DNA of 64,000 nucleotides from Plasmopara viticola (lineage: Eukaryota; Oomycota; Peronosporomycetes; Peronosporales; Peronosporaceae). Shown piece by piece: positions 46,901 to 58,521 of the stretch. How positions within the stretch are numbered: the first letter of the stretch is position 1; the number at the start of each line of letters is the position of its first letter. The stretch lies in the NCBI GenBank assembly GCA_001695595.3, contig MBPM02000082.1, forward strand, positions 248,001 to 312,000. The letters run 5' to 3'. The translations under genes were made by a program, and so were the position numbers. A model generated the notes under the pieces. The model was not told the origin of the DNA and did not search any database. It saw only the letters and a program-made list of their open reading frames with translations.

Positions 46901-49900
46901 TTCTTTCTCGGCCACTGGATGGCCTTCATCGAAGTATTTCATGCCAAGTGCATTTTCTTACCCTAAACGTAAAATTAAAAGTCGGACATTTACCTTTTAA
47001 AAGACGTCACGTGAGCGTTTTGTTGCTTGAATAGCGCTGTTGAAATTCAACAGCGCTAGCGCCTTTCTACCTGTAATAAAGGAAGGCGTTATCGCTATTA
47101 AAACGTCTAAAATTTCGAAGGGTTGACGGTCACCATTACTGAGCCACCACTCCACGAAAAAGTCGAGATGACTTTGGCCCAAGAGTTGGGCGTTTTTATC
47201 TACTTCTACTAGGGATAGAAAGTAGTGATAGAGAACAATTTTAATTCGCCCAAAAGCGCAGTACAGCCACATATAGACTCACTTCCGCATAATGCCGTGG
47301 ACGGGCAATTACCGTCGTATAGTACGGTGTCTATGATATCGCCAATATGAAGGCATTTTTCTTACGGACTTGAGCGTTGCCAAGAAAAGTAGCATCCGTC
47401 AATTTGGCTATGACAAGCAAGGACACTTGACCCGCTTTTGTCTTAAATGGGGCTGAAAGGTGTGACTCTTGTCTCATTCAAAGGCTTAAGGGTCGCTAGT
47501 AGAAGCTGTGCCCTCAGAGCCAGAAATACCTGGTGGTAAGTTGGAGAGAATCTTTTCACTGGAATAGACCCATGTGAATGTGATGGGTGTGAAGTTGATA
47601 AACATCATATATAGTTGACTTTTGAGAGCTTAATAGCTATCAGTGAAAGGATCAGCAGCGGTGAACTGCTACTTGTCCGCGCAGGTGTATGAGATTATGA
47701 AAGAAGTTTCGAGGTTTTTTAACTTTTAGCGCGTCGGGGTATTTTGCGCACTGACAGACGCTTGTGCAAGCCAGATAAATTGATTGGTGCTCGAAGTAAG
47801 AGCAAAAGAGAAACAAGCAGTTTCGGTTTTACTGGCTACTAGGGTCAAGACGACCCCAAGGCTGATCTGTTAGTGAAGTTTGATGGGCTTGACAGCCGAG
47901 AGTATTGCTTTTTTTATCAATGACGAATAGACTTTAATCTGCGTGTTAAGGCTAGAAAAATATCAGCCGTAGGCAAGGCCGCAGGGGTTAGAAGCCAATT
48001 TCTCAATCACCGAGCTTTGCTGAGCCATGAAATTACCCATGTTGTGCGACCGGCTTCTTTCTTATAAAATTTGGGTAAGTACATGCTATCATAAAGGAAT
48101 TTTACGGGATTGACCTTTACGATCCATCAGATCCAGTCTCATGTGAATGGAAATGACAATCGCACTGCCAAAAGTGCCGAGGTTTTTACCGACCTAACTT
48201 ACTCGTAAAAGAATTTTACTGTTAAAATATATCCAAGCCCTTAAGCTCCAATGTGGCGTGCTTTTTTAAGTGTAATTACCCTTACCTCTCAAGCAAGAAA
48301 ATGCAAACGACATGCGGTACCGGTTGTTTATGATCAAGGCTATCTTAGTAGCCATCTCTCCCGCAGAAAAGAAGAGAGAATATTTGGTTCATCCTTCCTC
48401 TATTGGGGAAATACTAAGGTATACTTAATTAGACCCACAGCTTCGTGCCAAAGTTGGCTGAGCTCAAAAGCATTAATTTTCTTGTGAGCACTATTGTGAC
48501 TTCCAGCTGCTTAGTAATTGAGGAGACTGCAAATGCAGCTGCCTCACCAGGTCCACAAGAGTCACAATATATTTCAAGCAGTACAGACCGCTCGTCCGAC
48601 GGATTGCTACAAATATAAAAATCAAAGGGAGTTGGAAGACTATTCTTTTCATATCTCCAACGTAGAGTTAGACGCCTTTCTGAAGGAGTTTTCTTTCGGA
48701 TACGCATAACACCAAGACAAGTTTTCGCATCCACCGTTTATATATATGATAATAATACTCAGACAAATACGGAAGAGATAATTCAAAAGTGTTCGAAAAA
48801 ACGAAAACTAAACTGCTAGATATCGCTTAAATGGTGAAGTGATACATCGCCTCGTCAGACCTTCCAAGGTCGTGGTAATGCATGCACCAAATACACCACC
48901 GATCTTTTCAAGACAGTTTTATAGGAAGCAATAATTTCATCTAAGGAACCTTTCACGAAATCTGATATTAAAGCTCTTGAGCCTCATGCAAAATGTTAAG
49001 TGTCCTAATACTTTTATGGCGTTTTTCTTGAATCCCAAATTGCTGACACGGCAAGTACGATTGGCTTAGTGGTGGTAATAGTTTCAGCGTATTAGCCACG
49101 AGATGAAGGGGCTATGTCCATATAAGGCTGTGCGAGTTGAGCATCCTGCCGAGCCAGAAACTCTTTTCTATGAAGTTTGGTGAACTTGCACGAGAATGTG
49201 CGGCGTTTGGTCTGACGAAAAGCTTATAAGTCATATGTACTAAGGCTTCAACTCCTTCCTTTAACCTAAGAAGTTGCAAGTTGATTGCTAAAGTTAGTAG
49301 TAAGAGCGTACGCATTGTCACTCAAAAGTCACTGCTTTTTACTTGAACGGTGCAAAATGAGGCCAGTACGATCTTCGCATCCGCTCGACGATCAAGGTCA
49401 GCAAACATTTTTATCTAGATGGCTGTACAGAGACGCTCGTATTAGCGCGGGAATTTTTTGTAACGTAGTCCGATTGTTTTGCTTTACAGAATTTGTGTAG
49501 ATCTGTGAAACGGTTCAGGCACGACTACCTGTAGACTGATGCATTCAAAATATATGGATCTAGGATAGCCGCAGTCTTTTTGCCGTATGTTAATAGATGG
49601 TAAGAACCATGCTCTAAATATTTGCTTCCAGCGCCTTGCTTGGCATCATGTCAGAACCAGAACCTCATTAAACTCACTAAACAAGAAATTATTCTCTCCG
49701 CTCATGGATGTAAATCTTTTGTCCGAGTATCAATACCATAAAGATTCACAAAATTCAAGGATCGGATATTACAAAGACCACGGTTAAGCAACGCTGGATG
49801 AACATCTGCATACGGGTGCAAAAGGCTCTTCTTCCCATATTTCTTATGACGCCGAGTGACATTTGATAGCGAAAATTATTTTCGTACTGAAACCATCCGC

Positions 49901-50820
49901 ACTACAATCCTGAAGTTCAGTTGAACCAAGGGCTTCTTCTCAACGAAGTTGCGCTCATAAACACGGCTTTCAAAGAGCCCTCGTGGCTTTCGAAAAAATA
50001 GAGCGTACTATGGCCTACATAGGCTAGTCTCCCAGAACAATAGACGGTCGTTTCCCGCCACAATGGAGGAAAACGCAATTTTAAAGTCTTCTTTACCTCA
50101 GCAAACATCCGTCGGGCAAGCTCCGTGAGGCTGGCATTAATGCGGACTTAGACACATACTTACGTGGCACCTGAAGAAACCGGAAAAGCCTCCTGTGACG
50201 TTGGCTTGGCTAACGTAAGTTACACATCTGACCGGCAATCTATCTCGCTGCCCATTCGATCATTCTCATGACCGAATCAACTATATGTGAATAACGAGTA
50301 ATACATATCTTTCTCTGCTCTCCTATCGGCACGTTTTCAAGTCTCAGCGGAGGGCGATTAACAAGCCGTTACATTAAGCCAAGCTAGTTGTGAAAGCCAA
50401 AGGAGCTTGAAAAGATAAGACACACTATTGGTACTTTTACTGGTTCATACACTGATTCATTTGAAAATTACTGGAGTAAAAATATTCCCTCTTTAATTAA
50501 ATTAGTGCATATACAGAAATAGAGTAAGCATAACTTTTTCTGACCTCATAAGAATGATGGTATCTTGTGCTCGAAAGGTACCTAAGCGGGATTTATACCG
50601 TTTGCATACTGAGGGATTTCAAACGATCTTGAATCATAAATTGTTGAGAGAGTATACTGAAGCATAGGTGGGACGAGAGTACAACAAAATGTGTATTAAA
50701 TTTAGCAGTGTAACACTTAGGTCTGCAGAGTATCACAGCACTACTCGATACAAAAGAAAGAAACTCGGTCACGCAATTCTAAATAATTGGCAGATACGAT
50801 AAAAACATAAAAAACGACGA
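43971..50820. other. AT-rich region without a supportable gene
   Basis: Open frames up to 101 codons (48429-48734) carry no motif I recognise. Two perfect inverted repeats stand out: 46073-46082/46088-46097 (ATCTCAGGAG) and 47032-47044/47046-47058 (TAGCGCTGTTGAA). A 15-bp phrase, ATGTCTTGCATCAGC, is repeated near 46145-46180. I see no complete element. Confidence 0.45.
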
Positions 50821-50937
50821 TCATGAACGATACACTCAAATTTATTACAGCCTAAACAAGGATGTTACAACTCCATACAATTTTACCACTTACTTGGTCA
50901 CATATTCTCAATTGGCATGAGAACCATTACGTATCTT

Positions 50938-52068
50938 TCATGGAATTATTCCAGAAATGATGCCTTTGGATGACGTCACCACCGACAAACCCGAAAAAGC
51001 ACAGCCAGACACAGCATCCGGATTAGCCACAATGTCGTACAAATTTCTAGCGGTGCCCGAAAGACCTGAAATCGTGACACCCTTAATGGTCACAAGACTG
51101 GTGGGTGAACCCAAGTAACGGCCTCTTTCCTTGCTGTAGTCCGAGTGTATACTGATGGCGTTGTCCACGTTCACGACCTTGTTGTTAATGTACTTCACAT
51201 TTGAGATCAAACCCTTAAGACCAATGATAGTCTTGATGCGAAGGCCGTTTTCGCTGTTCTCGATCGTGTTGCCTTGAACCGTAAGACCCATCACAGTAGT
51301 CGACTGGTCCACGGCGTTACCGCCAACCGAGCCGATCGAAATTCCGTGACTATCACGGCAGTAGTTGTTGCTGAAGACAGTGTTTGTGCTAGATTGCATG
51401 GCCAAACAATCGTCCTGGTTATAGATCTTACACTTCGTGATCGTGAGATAGTCATTCTTGGTCAGGCCGAAACCGTCCGTATTCTTTGCCAAACCGTTGC
51501 CAGCACTAGAGTCAATAGTGATGCCAGTGATTGTCGTGTGTATGCAGTTTACGACACTGAAGGTACGGTACGGCATATTCATGATGGTAAAGTCAGAAAC
51601 GACCGAGTTGATAGCACTTTGCAGCTTGAAAAAGATAGGACGCAAAATGGATGGACCCTTTTCCCAATACCAAGTCCCTTGGCCCTCAAGAATCCCTGGC
51701 CCCTTGACCGTCAAGTCAGTTCCTCCGACGCTTACAAGAGGACCTGCCCATAGTTGCGTGCCGAACGTGGTCGTGCCGAGAAATTGAATGACAGCACCTT
51801 TTTTGGCCGCGCTCAGGTCTAACGTGACACCAGCCGGCACAGTCAGCGAATCGACTGTAATCGTATCGCACGACGAAATACTGGTGCCCTTTTTGTACGT
51901 GCCTGTAAGGGTGCAGCCATCACCTGACGGCTCTGACGATTGCTCCGCTGGTGGCTCTATCGGCTGACCAGCAGGCTTCTTCTTATTAGCTTGTTGGAGC
52001 ATAGGGGACCCCTTGATCACGGTCGTGAGTAGTGGCAAGGCAGTGAGTGCAGTAAACAGAAACTTCAT
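50938..52068 (-). CDS. Secreted polygalacturonase, GH28 (copy 1)
   Basis: The product has 376 residues, secreted, predicted to hydrolyse alpha-1,4 bonds of homogalacturonan in plant cell walls. The start at 52068 is preferred over the in-frame ATG at 52236: a signal peptide begins there (MKFLFTALTALPLLTT), and an Inr+FPR-like ACTCATTATCCATTTTAGC lies at 52102-52120, so the extra 56 codons are promoter and leader. A short QQANKKKPAGQPIEPP linker precedes the beta-helix. Catalytic-region motifs are NTDGFGL, NQDDCLAMQSS, SHGISIGSVGG and LRIKT. The third motif is normally GHG; Ser replaces Gly here. The only differences from copy 2 are three residues near the C-terminus. Confidence 0.93.
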   Translation of the reverse strand: MKFLFTALTALPLLTTVIKGSPMLQQANKKKPAGQPIEPPAEQSSEPSGDGCTLTGTYKKGTSISSCDTITVDSLTVPAGVTLDLSAAKKGAVIQFLGTTTFGTQLWAGPLVSVGGTDLTVKGPGILEGQGTWYWEKGPSILRPIFFKLQSAINSVVSDFTIMNMPYRTFSVVNCIHTTITGITIDSSAGNGLAKNTDGFGLTKNDYLTITKCKIYNQDDCLAMQSSTNTVFSNNYCRDSHGISIGSVGGNAVDQSTTVMGLTVQGNTIENSENGLRIKTIIGLKGLISNVKYINNKVVNVDNAISIHSDYSKERGRYLGSPTSLVTIKGVTISGLSGTARNLYDIVANPDAVSGCAFSGLSVVTSSKGIISGIIP

Positions 52069-52101
52069 GGTATCTCGTAGAAGGAGGTCTTGCACTGAGG
52101 T

Positions 52102-52120
52102 GCTAAAATGGATAATGAGT
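52102..52120 (-). promoter_or_regulatory. Oomycete core promoter (Inr+FPR-like), PG copy 1
   Basis: ACTCATTATCCATTTTAGC on the minus strand matches TCATTYYNCAWTTT closely, about 35-50 bp upstream of the chosen start. It supports the shorter gene model. Confidence 0.6.
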
Positions 52121-52353
52121 GATCTACTCGCCTTCTTGGTTTCGAACTCTTTGTCAGTGTATGTTCGGCTCGCACACCAAACACCGTCATTCGTTGCGAA
52201 CACGAACATCAGGCCACAACGATCTAACGAGCTCACACTCGATTAACGAACTATAACTTTTGCCGGGTCCAATTGTGTGGAGAATTAGAGACCACGACTG
52301 CCCATAATCTCAATCGCATTAACTTAAGTCTTAGCGTGCGCATGGCTTGCATG

Positions 52354-52373
52354 ACTATGTCATTATGGCGTAC
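52354..52373 (-). promoter_or_regulatory. Shared polygalacturonase upstream element
   Basis: GTACGCCATAATGACATAGT on the minus strand, 286 bp upstream of the start codon. The same element occurs at nearly the same distance upstream of the other two live genes. Confidence 0.55.
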
Positions 52374-52454
52374 ATACACACAAAGGCGCAATCGCGCGAA
52401 AATGTACAAGCGACCATGCCAGCGGGTAATCAAGAATCAGGCGTCACTTTGCAA

Positions 52455-54264
52455 AAAAATGTTTCGATGCATCGCAATGCTGTCCCTCTTTTGCCGCCTA
52501 TGTATTATTTAGCAGACCTGGGTTAAGTTTCCGTTTTTTTGGTATATATAATAGAGAAGAATTTTATGGTCTTAACACCGTGTAAATGTATCAACTGGCG
52601 ACTTGCAAGACTTTGTATTTTTATTACTGGCAGGGGGACAGTGCTCATTATATTCTCCATCTCAAGTTAGCGCAGTTGTCGATGGTATATCTGGCCTCGA
52701 TTTAGGAAAGTGAATAGTAAACAATAGGCTGTTTGCTAATATTTGGATCAAAAAATGCTAATTTTGAGTCCCCAATTTTATGACGCTACTTATTAAAAAT
52801 AAAAGGCGGAATGAAAACCGCTCAACTTTTATATAAATGAAGCATTCAACTGCGCACATTTTGTGTTTTCCTCAGTCTGGATCTGTGGTTACTCGCTCAC
52901 ATGATCTAATTGCACGCCTTCATGGCGTGTGATCCCGTCACGTCGAAAAAAATAATGATACTACTGAAAGAGGCCGAGGGATAAAAAAAATCCTTTGAGT
53001 CGTCGAAGGAGAGGCCACCAAAAGCGCAATCAACAAGAATAAAACTCCAACTGCACGACTTCCCTTACCATTCAAAGATTTTGCGAATAAGAAATTGAGA
53101 TTTGCTCGCAATTTTCTTGATTAGGCAAACAGTTTTCCGGGCCCAAATTTGTTTAATACGATTATATGTTCTTCAGACAAGTTTTATATAAACAGGCCCT
53201 ATATCAAAAAGTTGACGACTATACAATACATCGTCGAGTCTATAACGCTTTAATAGCATAGTGTACAACTCGATCGAATTTTTTTTCAAGTGCTTCGGGT
53301 CCGTAAGATTGACCTTGGTATCGGTTTCTTAGCGACGTGAGTATTATATTGTAGTAAATCTAATTGACAACCTACTTTGATTGGGCGTAAATACTAAATT
53401 GCTAACTCGGTTGTTCTTTAAGATATGCGCTGTATTTTCTAAAAAACAAGCTCTAAATGTGGACTCTTCCATTTTGACAGGTTATTCATTAACGGCGCAA
53501 AGCCAATCGGCCACTATTTTTACTCGGTAAGTTTATACATTTAGCAAATGAGCTAACGATACCAGAGCGAATTTATTTCTGTTTGATCTGAAATACATAT
53601 TCCACTATAGGCTTCCCACAATATTTGCTTACTTTGACTGACTAGCAGAGTATCCCTAAGGAGGATGTGGTAATCGAAAGTTAATCAAGTCATCTGTATA
53701 ATGCGGGAGAAAATGCATCACAGACAGACGAAAGTTTAATTTCATAACAATTAATAGCTCTCGTTGTCACTTCGTTACTAAAGTGTGGTAATGCAAACTA
53801 CAGCCGCGCCAGAAGCACGAATGGCTTTTTTTTCTCCATTTCGCCATTTCGGCATCTTACCTTATCTCGCCCATTGCCACTTATTTTGCCCATCCGAGCG
53901 CAAATCTGTAAAATCAAGTCATTATACCTAAGACTTTTATCCCACGCCACCATCACAAGATGGATCGTTGTGTTATCGCTCTACATCCTTCAATCTGGCG
54001 TTCGGCACCTCAGGAGCATCAATGCGTTTCTCCACAACATACGCATTGCTTCAACAATTCGCACAATATTCGTGCGATATCTACAAATAGTACTAAACTT
54101 ACGGCTCAAATACACAATAGCTGAAGCAGCTGAACGTGAAAATAATGGTCTACTAGAATAGGTCTACTTAGATTGGGCTTTTATTAAAAGTACGAACGTA
54201 TGTCTAAACATGGCTGTAACTTTGTTTCTTAGCAATGTGTAGGACACAATTGCAATGCATATCT
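52455..54264. other. Spacer of the inverted polygalacturonase pair
   Basis: About 1.8 kb of AT-rich sequence with no recognisable gene; a 95-codon plus-strand frame at 53874-54161 is not convincing. It lies between the two divergent upstream regions. Confidence 0.5.
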
Positions 54265-54320
54265 GCAGAGTGGCGTTTATTTCTCAACTACCCGCTGGCA
54301 TGGTCGCTTGCATTGTGCAT

Positions 54321-54340
54321 GTACGCCATAATGACATAAC
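54321..54340 (+). promoter_or_regulatory. Shared polygalacturonase upstream element
   Basis: GTACGCCATAATGACATAAC, 293 bp upstream of the start codon of copy 2. Confidence 0.55.
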
Positions 54341-54580
54341 CATGCAAGCCGTGGGCACTTATAGTGTTTAGGCGTTGTTGAGAACGATCGAGATTATGGG
54401 CAGTCGTGATCTCTAGTTCTCCACACAATTGGACTCGGCAAAAGTTGAAGTTCGTTAATCGAGTGTGAGCTCGTTAGATCGTTGTGGCCTGATGTTCGTG
54501 TTCGCAACGAATGACGGTGTTTGGTGTGCAAGCCGAACATACACTGACAAAGAGTTCGAAACCAAGAAGGCGAGTAGATC

Positions 54581-54599
54581 ACTCATTATCCATTTTAGC
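54581..54599 (+). promoter_or_regulatory. Oomycete core promoter (Inr+FPR-like), PG copy 2
   Basis: ACTCATTATCCATTTTAGC, identical to the site in copy 1, about 35-50 bp upstream of the chosen ATG. Confidence 0.6.
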
Positions 54600-54632
54600 A
54601 CCTCAGTGCAAGACCTCCTTCTACGAGATACC

Positions 54633-55763
54633 ATGAAGTTTCTGTTTACTGCACTCACTGCCTTGCCACTACTCACGACCGTGATCAAGGGGTCCCCTAT
54701 GCTTCAACAAGCTAATAAGAAGAAGCCTGCTGGTCAGCCGATAGAGCCACCAGCGGAGCAATCGTCAGAGCCGTCAGGTGATGGCTGCACCCTTACAGGC
54801 ACGTACAAAAAGGGCACCAGTATTTCGTCGTGCGATACGATTACAGTCGATTCGCTGACTGTGCCGGCTGGTGTCACGTTAGACCTGAGCGCGGCCAAAA
54901 AAGGTGCTGTCATTCAATTTCTCGGCACGACCACGTTCGGCACGCAACTATGGGCAGGTCCTCTTGTAAGCGTCGGAGGAACTGACTTGACGGTCAAGGG
55001 GCCAGGGATTCTTGAGGGCCAAGGGACTTGGTATTGGGAAAAGGGTCCATCCATTTTGCGTCCTATCTTTTTCAAGCTGCAAAGTGCTATCAACTCGGTC
55101 GTTTCTGACTTTACCATCATGAATATGCCGTACCGTACCTTCAGTGTCGTAAACTGCATACACACGACAATTACTGGCATCACTATTGACTCTAGTGCTG
55201 GCAACGGTTTGGCAAAGAATACGGACGGTTTCGGCCTGACCAAGAATGACTATCTCACGATCACGAAGTGTAAGATCTATAACCAGGACGATTGTTTGGC
55301 CATGCAATCTAGCACAAACACTGTCTTCAGCAACAACTACTGCCGTGATAGTCACGGAATTTCGATCGGCTCGGTTGGCGGTAACGCCGTGGACCAGTCG
55401 ACTACTGTGATGGGTCTTACGGTTCAAGGCAACACGATCGAGAACAGCGAAAACGGCCTTCGCATCAAGACTATCATTGGTCTTAAGGGTTTGATCTCAA
55501 ATGTGAAGTACATTAACAACAAGGTCGTGAACGTGGACAACGCCATCAGTATACACTCGGACTACAGCAAGGAAAGAGGCCGTTACTTGGGTTCACCCAC
55601 CAGTCTTGTGACCATTAAGGGTGTCACGATTTCAGGTCTTTCGGGCACCGCTAGAAATTTGTACGACATTGTGGCTAATCCGGATGCTGTGTCTGGCTGT
55701 GCTTTTTCGGGTCTATCGGTGGTGACGTCATTCGAAGGCATCATTTCTGGAATAACTCCATGA
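54633..55763 (+). CDS. Secreted polygalacturonase, GH28 (copy 2)
   Basis: The product has 376 residues with the same signal peptide, linker and motifs as copy 1 (NTDGFGL, NQDDCLAMQSS, SHGISIGSVGG, LRIKT). The start at 54633 is chosen for the same reasons. The only amino-acid differences from copy 1 lie in the last 15 residues: Phe-Glu for Ser-Lys, and Thr for Ile near the end. Both copies are open and carry the same promoter elements, so both are probably expressed and raise the dose of the same apoplastic enzyme. The shared Gly-to-Ser change in the GHG motif was present before, or was spread by, homogenisation. Confidence 0.93.
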   Translation: MKFLFTALTALPLLTTVIKGSPMLQQANKKKPAGQPIEPPAEQSSEPSGDGCTLTGTYKKGTSISSCDTITVDSLTVPAGVTLDLSAAKKGAVIQFLGTTTFGTQLWAGPLVSVGGTDLTVKGPGILEGQGTWYWEKGPSILRPIFFKLQSAINSVVSDFTIMNMPYRTFSVVNCIHTTITGITIDSSAGNGLAKNTDGFGLTKNDYLTITKCKIYNQDDCLAMQSSTNTVFSNNYCRDSHGISIGSVGGNAVDQSTTVMGLTVQGNTIENSENGLRIKTIIGLKGLISNVKYINNKVVNVDNAISIHSDYSKERGRYLGSPTSLVTIKGVTISGLSGTARNLYDIVANPDAVSGCAFSGLSVVTSFEGIISGITP

Positions 55764-55879
55764 AAGATACGCAATAATTCTCATGCCAATTGAGAATATG
55801 TGACCAATTAAATGGTAAAATTGTATGGAGTAGTAACATCCTTGCTTGGGCTGTAATAAATTTGAGTGTATCGTTCATG

Positions 55880-58521
55880 GCATCATTTATATTGTAATTG
55901 CTTATCATCCTATATCCGTCCTTTTTATGTTTTTATCCTATCTGCCAATTATACACAATTGCGAGACCTTGTTTGTTCCTTTTGTATCGAGTAGTGCGGT
56001 AACAAAGGAGGCGTTCGAAAAGATCAAAGGCTATTTGGTGAGCAACTTATAACTATCTCTGGTGTAATCAATGAGTGCAATTGAAAGTTGGCTTAACTTA
56101 ATTCGTAAATTCATCCTACCTATGCTTATGTATGTATACGCACTCTAAGAAAAATAAGGCACTTTAGTGCCCAATGCTGGCTTCCTTTCGCTGCATTATG
56201 ACACGAATGAAGTGAACGCGAAGGCGTGTTACCGAGCCACACGACCACGAGAGGCCACTTCATCGAATAGGCTTACTTTTGAATTGAAATACGGAGTGTC
56301 AGAACCCTTTTGGCGAGCCAAGCAAACTTTCTCGGAGCGATATAACTACACGCTCGATGATCGAGACGTTACCCGAAGGCCTTGAGGATAAGATGTCCAG
56401 TTCATATCTTGGCAAACAAAGTCGAGGCCGTCAGCGTTACATTTTACAAGCAACTGAGTGGCGCCCGCCAGACGGCAGTCGTAAGCAATACTATAACAAT
56501 GAGCACTCACTGCAGCGGATAAAGGTGGGACCTGAAGTGCATTATTGACCAGCGCCGTCGCCAGAAAAAACCCAGTATTTTATAGAGTGGAGGGAAAAGC
56601 TTTATCGAAAGAGCTCATGGAGACTTGAAATCCCGGTACGGCAAGATTGCCCTAAAGGGTTATTTATGCTCAGCGTCTTCAACATACCTACGCTCTCTGT
56701 TATTAAAATAAGAAGTGTTGAGTCGACACGCCGGGAACTTGTGATCACTGCTTTGAAGATTGTTTTGTTGCACATTTGAAAGTGTTTCAAACTGCGAGCA
56801 GAGCATTCAGCATTCAGTGCTTTCGTATCTGGCACTTAAGTTGATTTGTCATCTTCTGACATTTTCTGAGGCCTGAGCACTATTGGTAGGGCTCGCAGGA
56901 TTAGCAGCGAGCGTCCGTTTTTCAGAGCGGACACTCCTAACAGCGGTATTTTCATAGATATATCAATTTGCCTTGGAGCTGCGCGTACATTACGCCGAGC
57001 ATTTGTTGGGGCCAAAGCTCCGACGCAATAGGCGCCCATGGCACCCTATGAAGCCTTTCAGGCTTACACTTTGCCACGGAAGCGCGATGCATTCCGCTTT
57101 GACTGCATTTTCAATCATACCTTTAAAGGCACTATTCATGAACTATAAGTACCGGTAGGGTGTCTAGCTTGCCAGCGCGCGATATATTACAATGGTACCA
57201 AGGATCGAATATACAACCTCGTACACTTGCGCGTATAATTAGCAGTCTACCACTGCTTCCTCTATTGAGCCAAAGCTTAAAAACTAAGATTGCATGGTGT
57301 AATTGATCATCACAAACCCGCCATGATGAAGTAGATCCTCCGCATCCAACCCAACTGGCAATTAACTTCTTTTCACACTTTGTATGCACCCTACCCTTCA
57401 ATGCTTTTAGGCAAGACGGAAGTGAGCTTTGTTGGCTCGTTCGAAAAAGGCACAGATCATCAATGTCCGAGCCAAAGCAGCAGTGTAGCTTTGCTTGACA
57501 GCAGTTATCCATCACGTCTAGACCCGAATCAGCGGGTCGCTGGTGAAACTTACAGTTCGGCTGCTTCATTGTATGTGAAAAGGACACAAAACATTGAGGT
57601 AACGGTGTGTGCTCAGTGGTTGGCCCGACCTCTCGGCTAAAAAGTGCACAATGCCGCGCAACCGCGATCAAAGCCGTCTAAGTGATCGTCGATACCTCTT
57701 AAAATCAAACGAGAAGGTTCTAGTTTCACTTGTTTCAAAAGACGAAATCTTGTATATCGGCTAAATCCACGAAAAGCGTTGCCGTCGGATTTTTTTAGCC
57801 TGTGCTGCCTGGGCTCTTAACCACTCACTTTTCTCGTACAGCTTGAGCATCATGGCGAACATCAGTTGCTTGAAAAAAGGATAAGGTGCAAATGCGGCCG
57901 CATCCTTAGGCCTGTTAATTTCAGAGAATTGTCCGAGCAATGCGTACCTTTCACCCGGCGGATGTGGGAAGGCGTTTTTCTTTAATCCCGAAACTTATAT
58001 ATGTATACAATCTACCTGCATGAGCTTGAAATACTACAAAGCGCTACTAGGTGGAGGAAGATCACACAGAATATTGCACAAAGGAGACGTGCATCGATGT
58101 ACTATCCCTGCAATTCAAAGACTTATCAATTAAAACATTTGTGTTATATTTCTCTATATGACTTGATTTATCCGTGTTATTAGGCACGTAATTATTCCCT
58201 CGAAATGCCACCATTTCCAAATCTCCATTTAACAATTGGCCAGCTTATACCGCAAAAGATCGGCTTGATGCAATGCCATTTGCAAGTATCGCCTCGAGTA
58301 GTCGCCACTAGTTGGTCTACATTCTTCGCCAACATTCGCTACAGCTACAAGAATGTTGAGGGAGTCATACCGCTATTTCTTCTGAATCAAAGTCAAAAGA
58401 GAACGAGATTATCCGTATGCAAAATCATTTGTATTCATGCGTTCGCTGTACAACTACATTTAACTACACTATGCGCCTCTTGTAGATTCAATGATCTACT
58501 ACATACAACATGATGCATCAC
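55880..58521. other. AT-rich intergenic region without a supportable gene
   Basis: The longest frame is 179 codons on the minus strand (57132-57671). It has a Cys-rich composition but no signal peptide or family resemblance, and a plus-strand frame overlaps it, so I leave it uncalled. A degenerate tRNA-like sequence is noted at about 57170-57265 on the minus strand. Confidence 0.45.

Larger units (their letters stand above)
50822..52454 (-). repeat. Left arm of a 1.6-kb inverted duplication carrying a polygalacturonase
   Basis: This arm is the reverse complement of 54265-55879, separated from it by a 1.8-kb spacer. The coding portion is nearly identical between arms, while the 3' flank (50860-50940) and the distal 5' flank (52245-52454) differ at several percent of positions or more, with small indels. 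The arrangement puts the two gene starts facing each other. Confidence 0.85.
54265..55879 (+). repeat. Right arm of the 1.6-kb inverted duplication
   Basis: Reverse complement of 50822-52454. See the left arm for the pattern of differences. Confidence 0.85.

Noticed and set aside
51274..51753. 159-codon frame antisense to polygalacturonase copy 1, with a mirror image in copy 2
   Set aside because: Conserved only because the sense genes are conserved; no independent coding evidence.
52069..52236. 56-codon N-terminal extension of polygalacturonase copies 1 and 2
   Set aside because: It would bury the signal peptide and it contains the core promoter site; taken as promoter and leader.
57132..57671. 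179-codon minus-strand frame, Cys-rich
   Set aside because: No signal peptide or family resemblance; an overlapping plus-strand frame exists and the surrounding DNA is gene-free. Not enough to call a gene.
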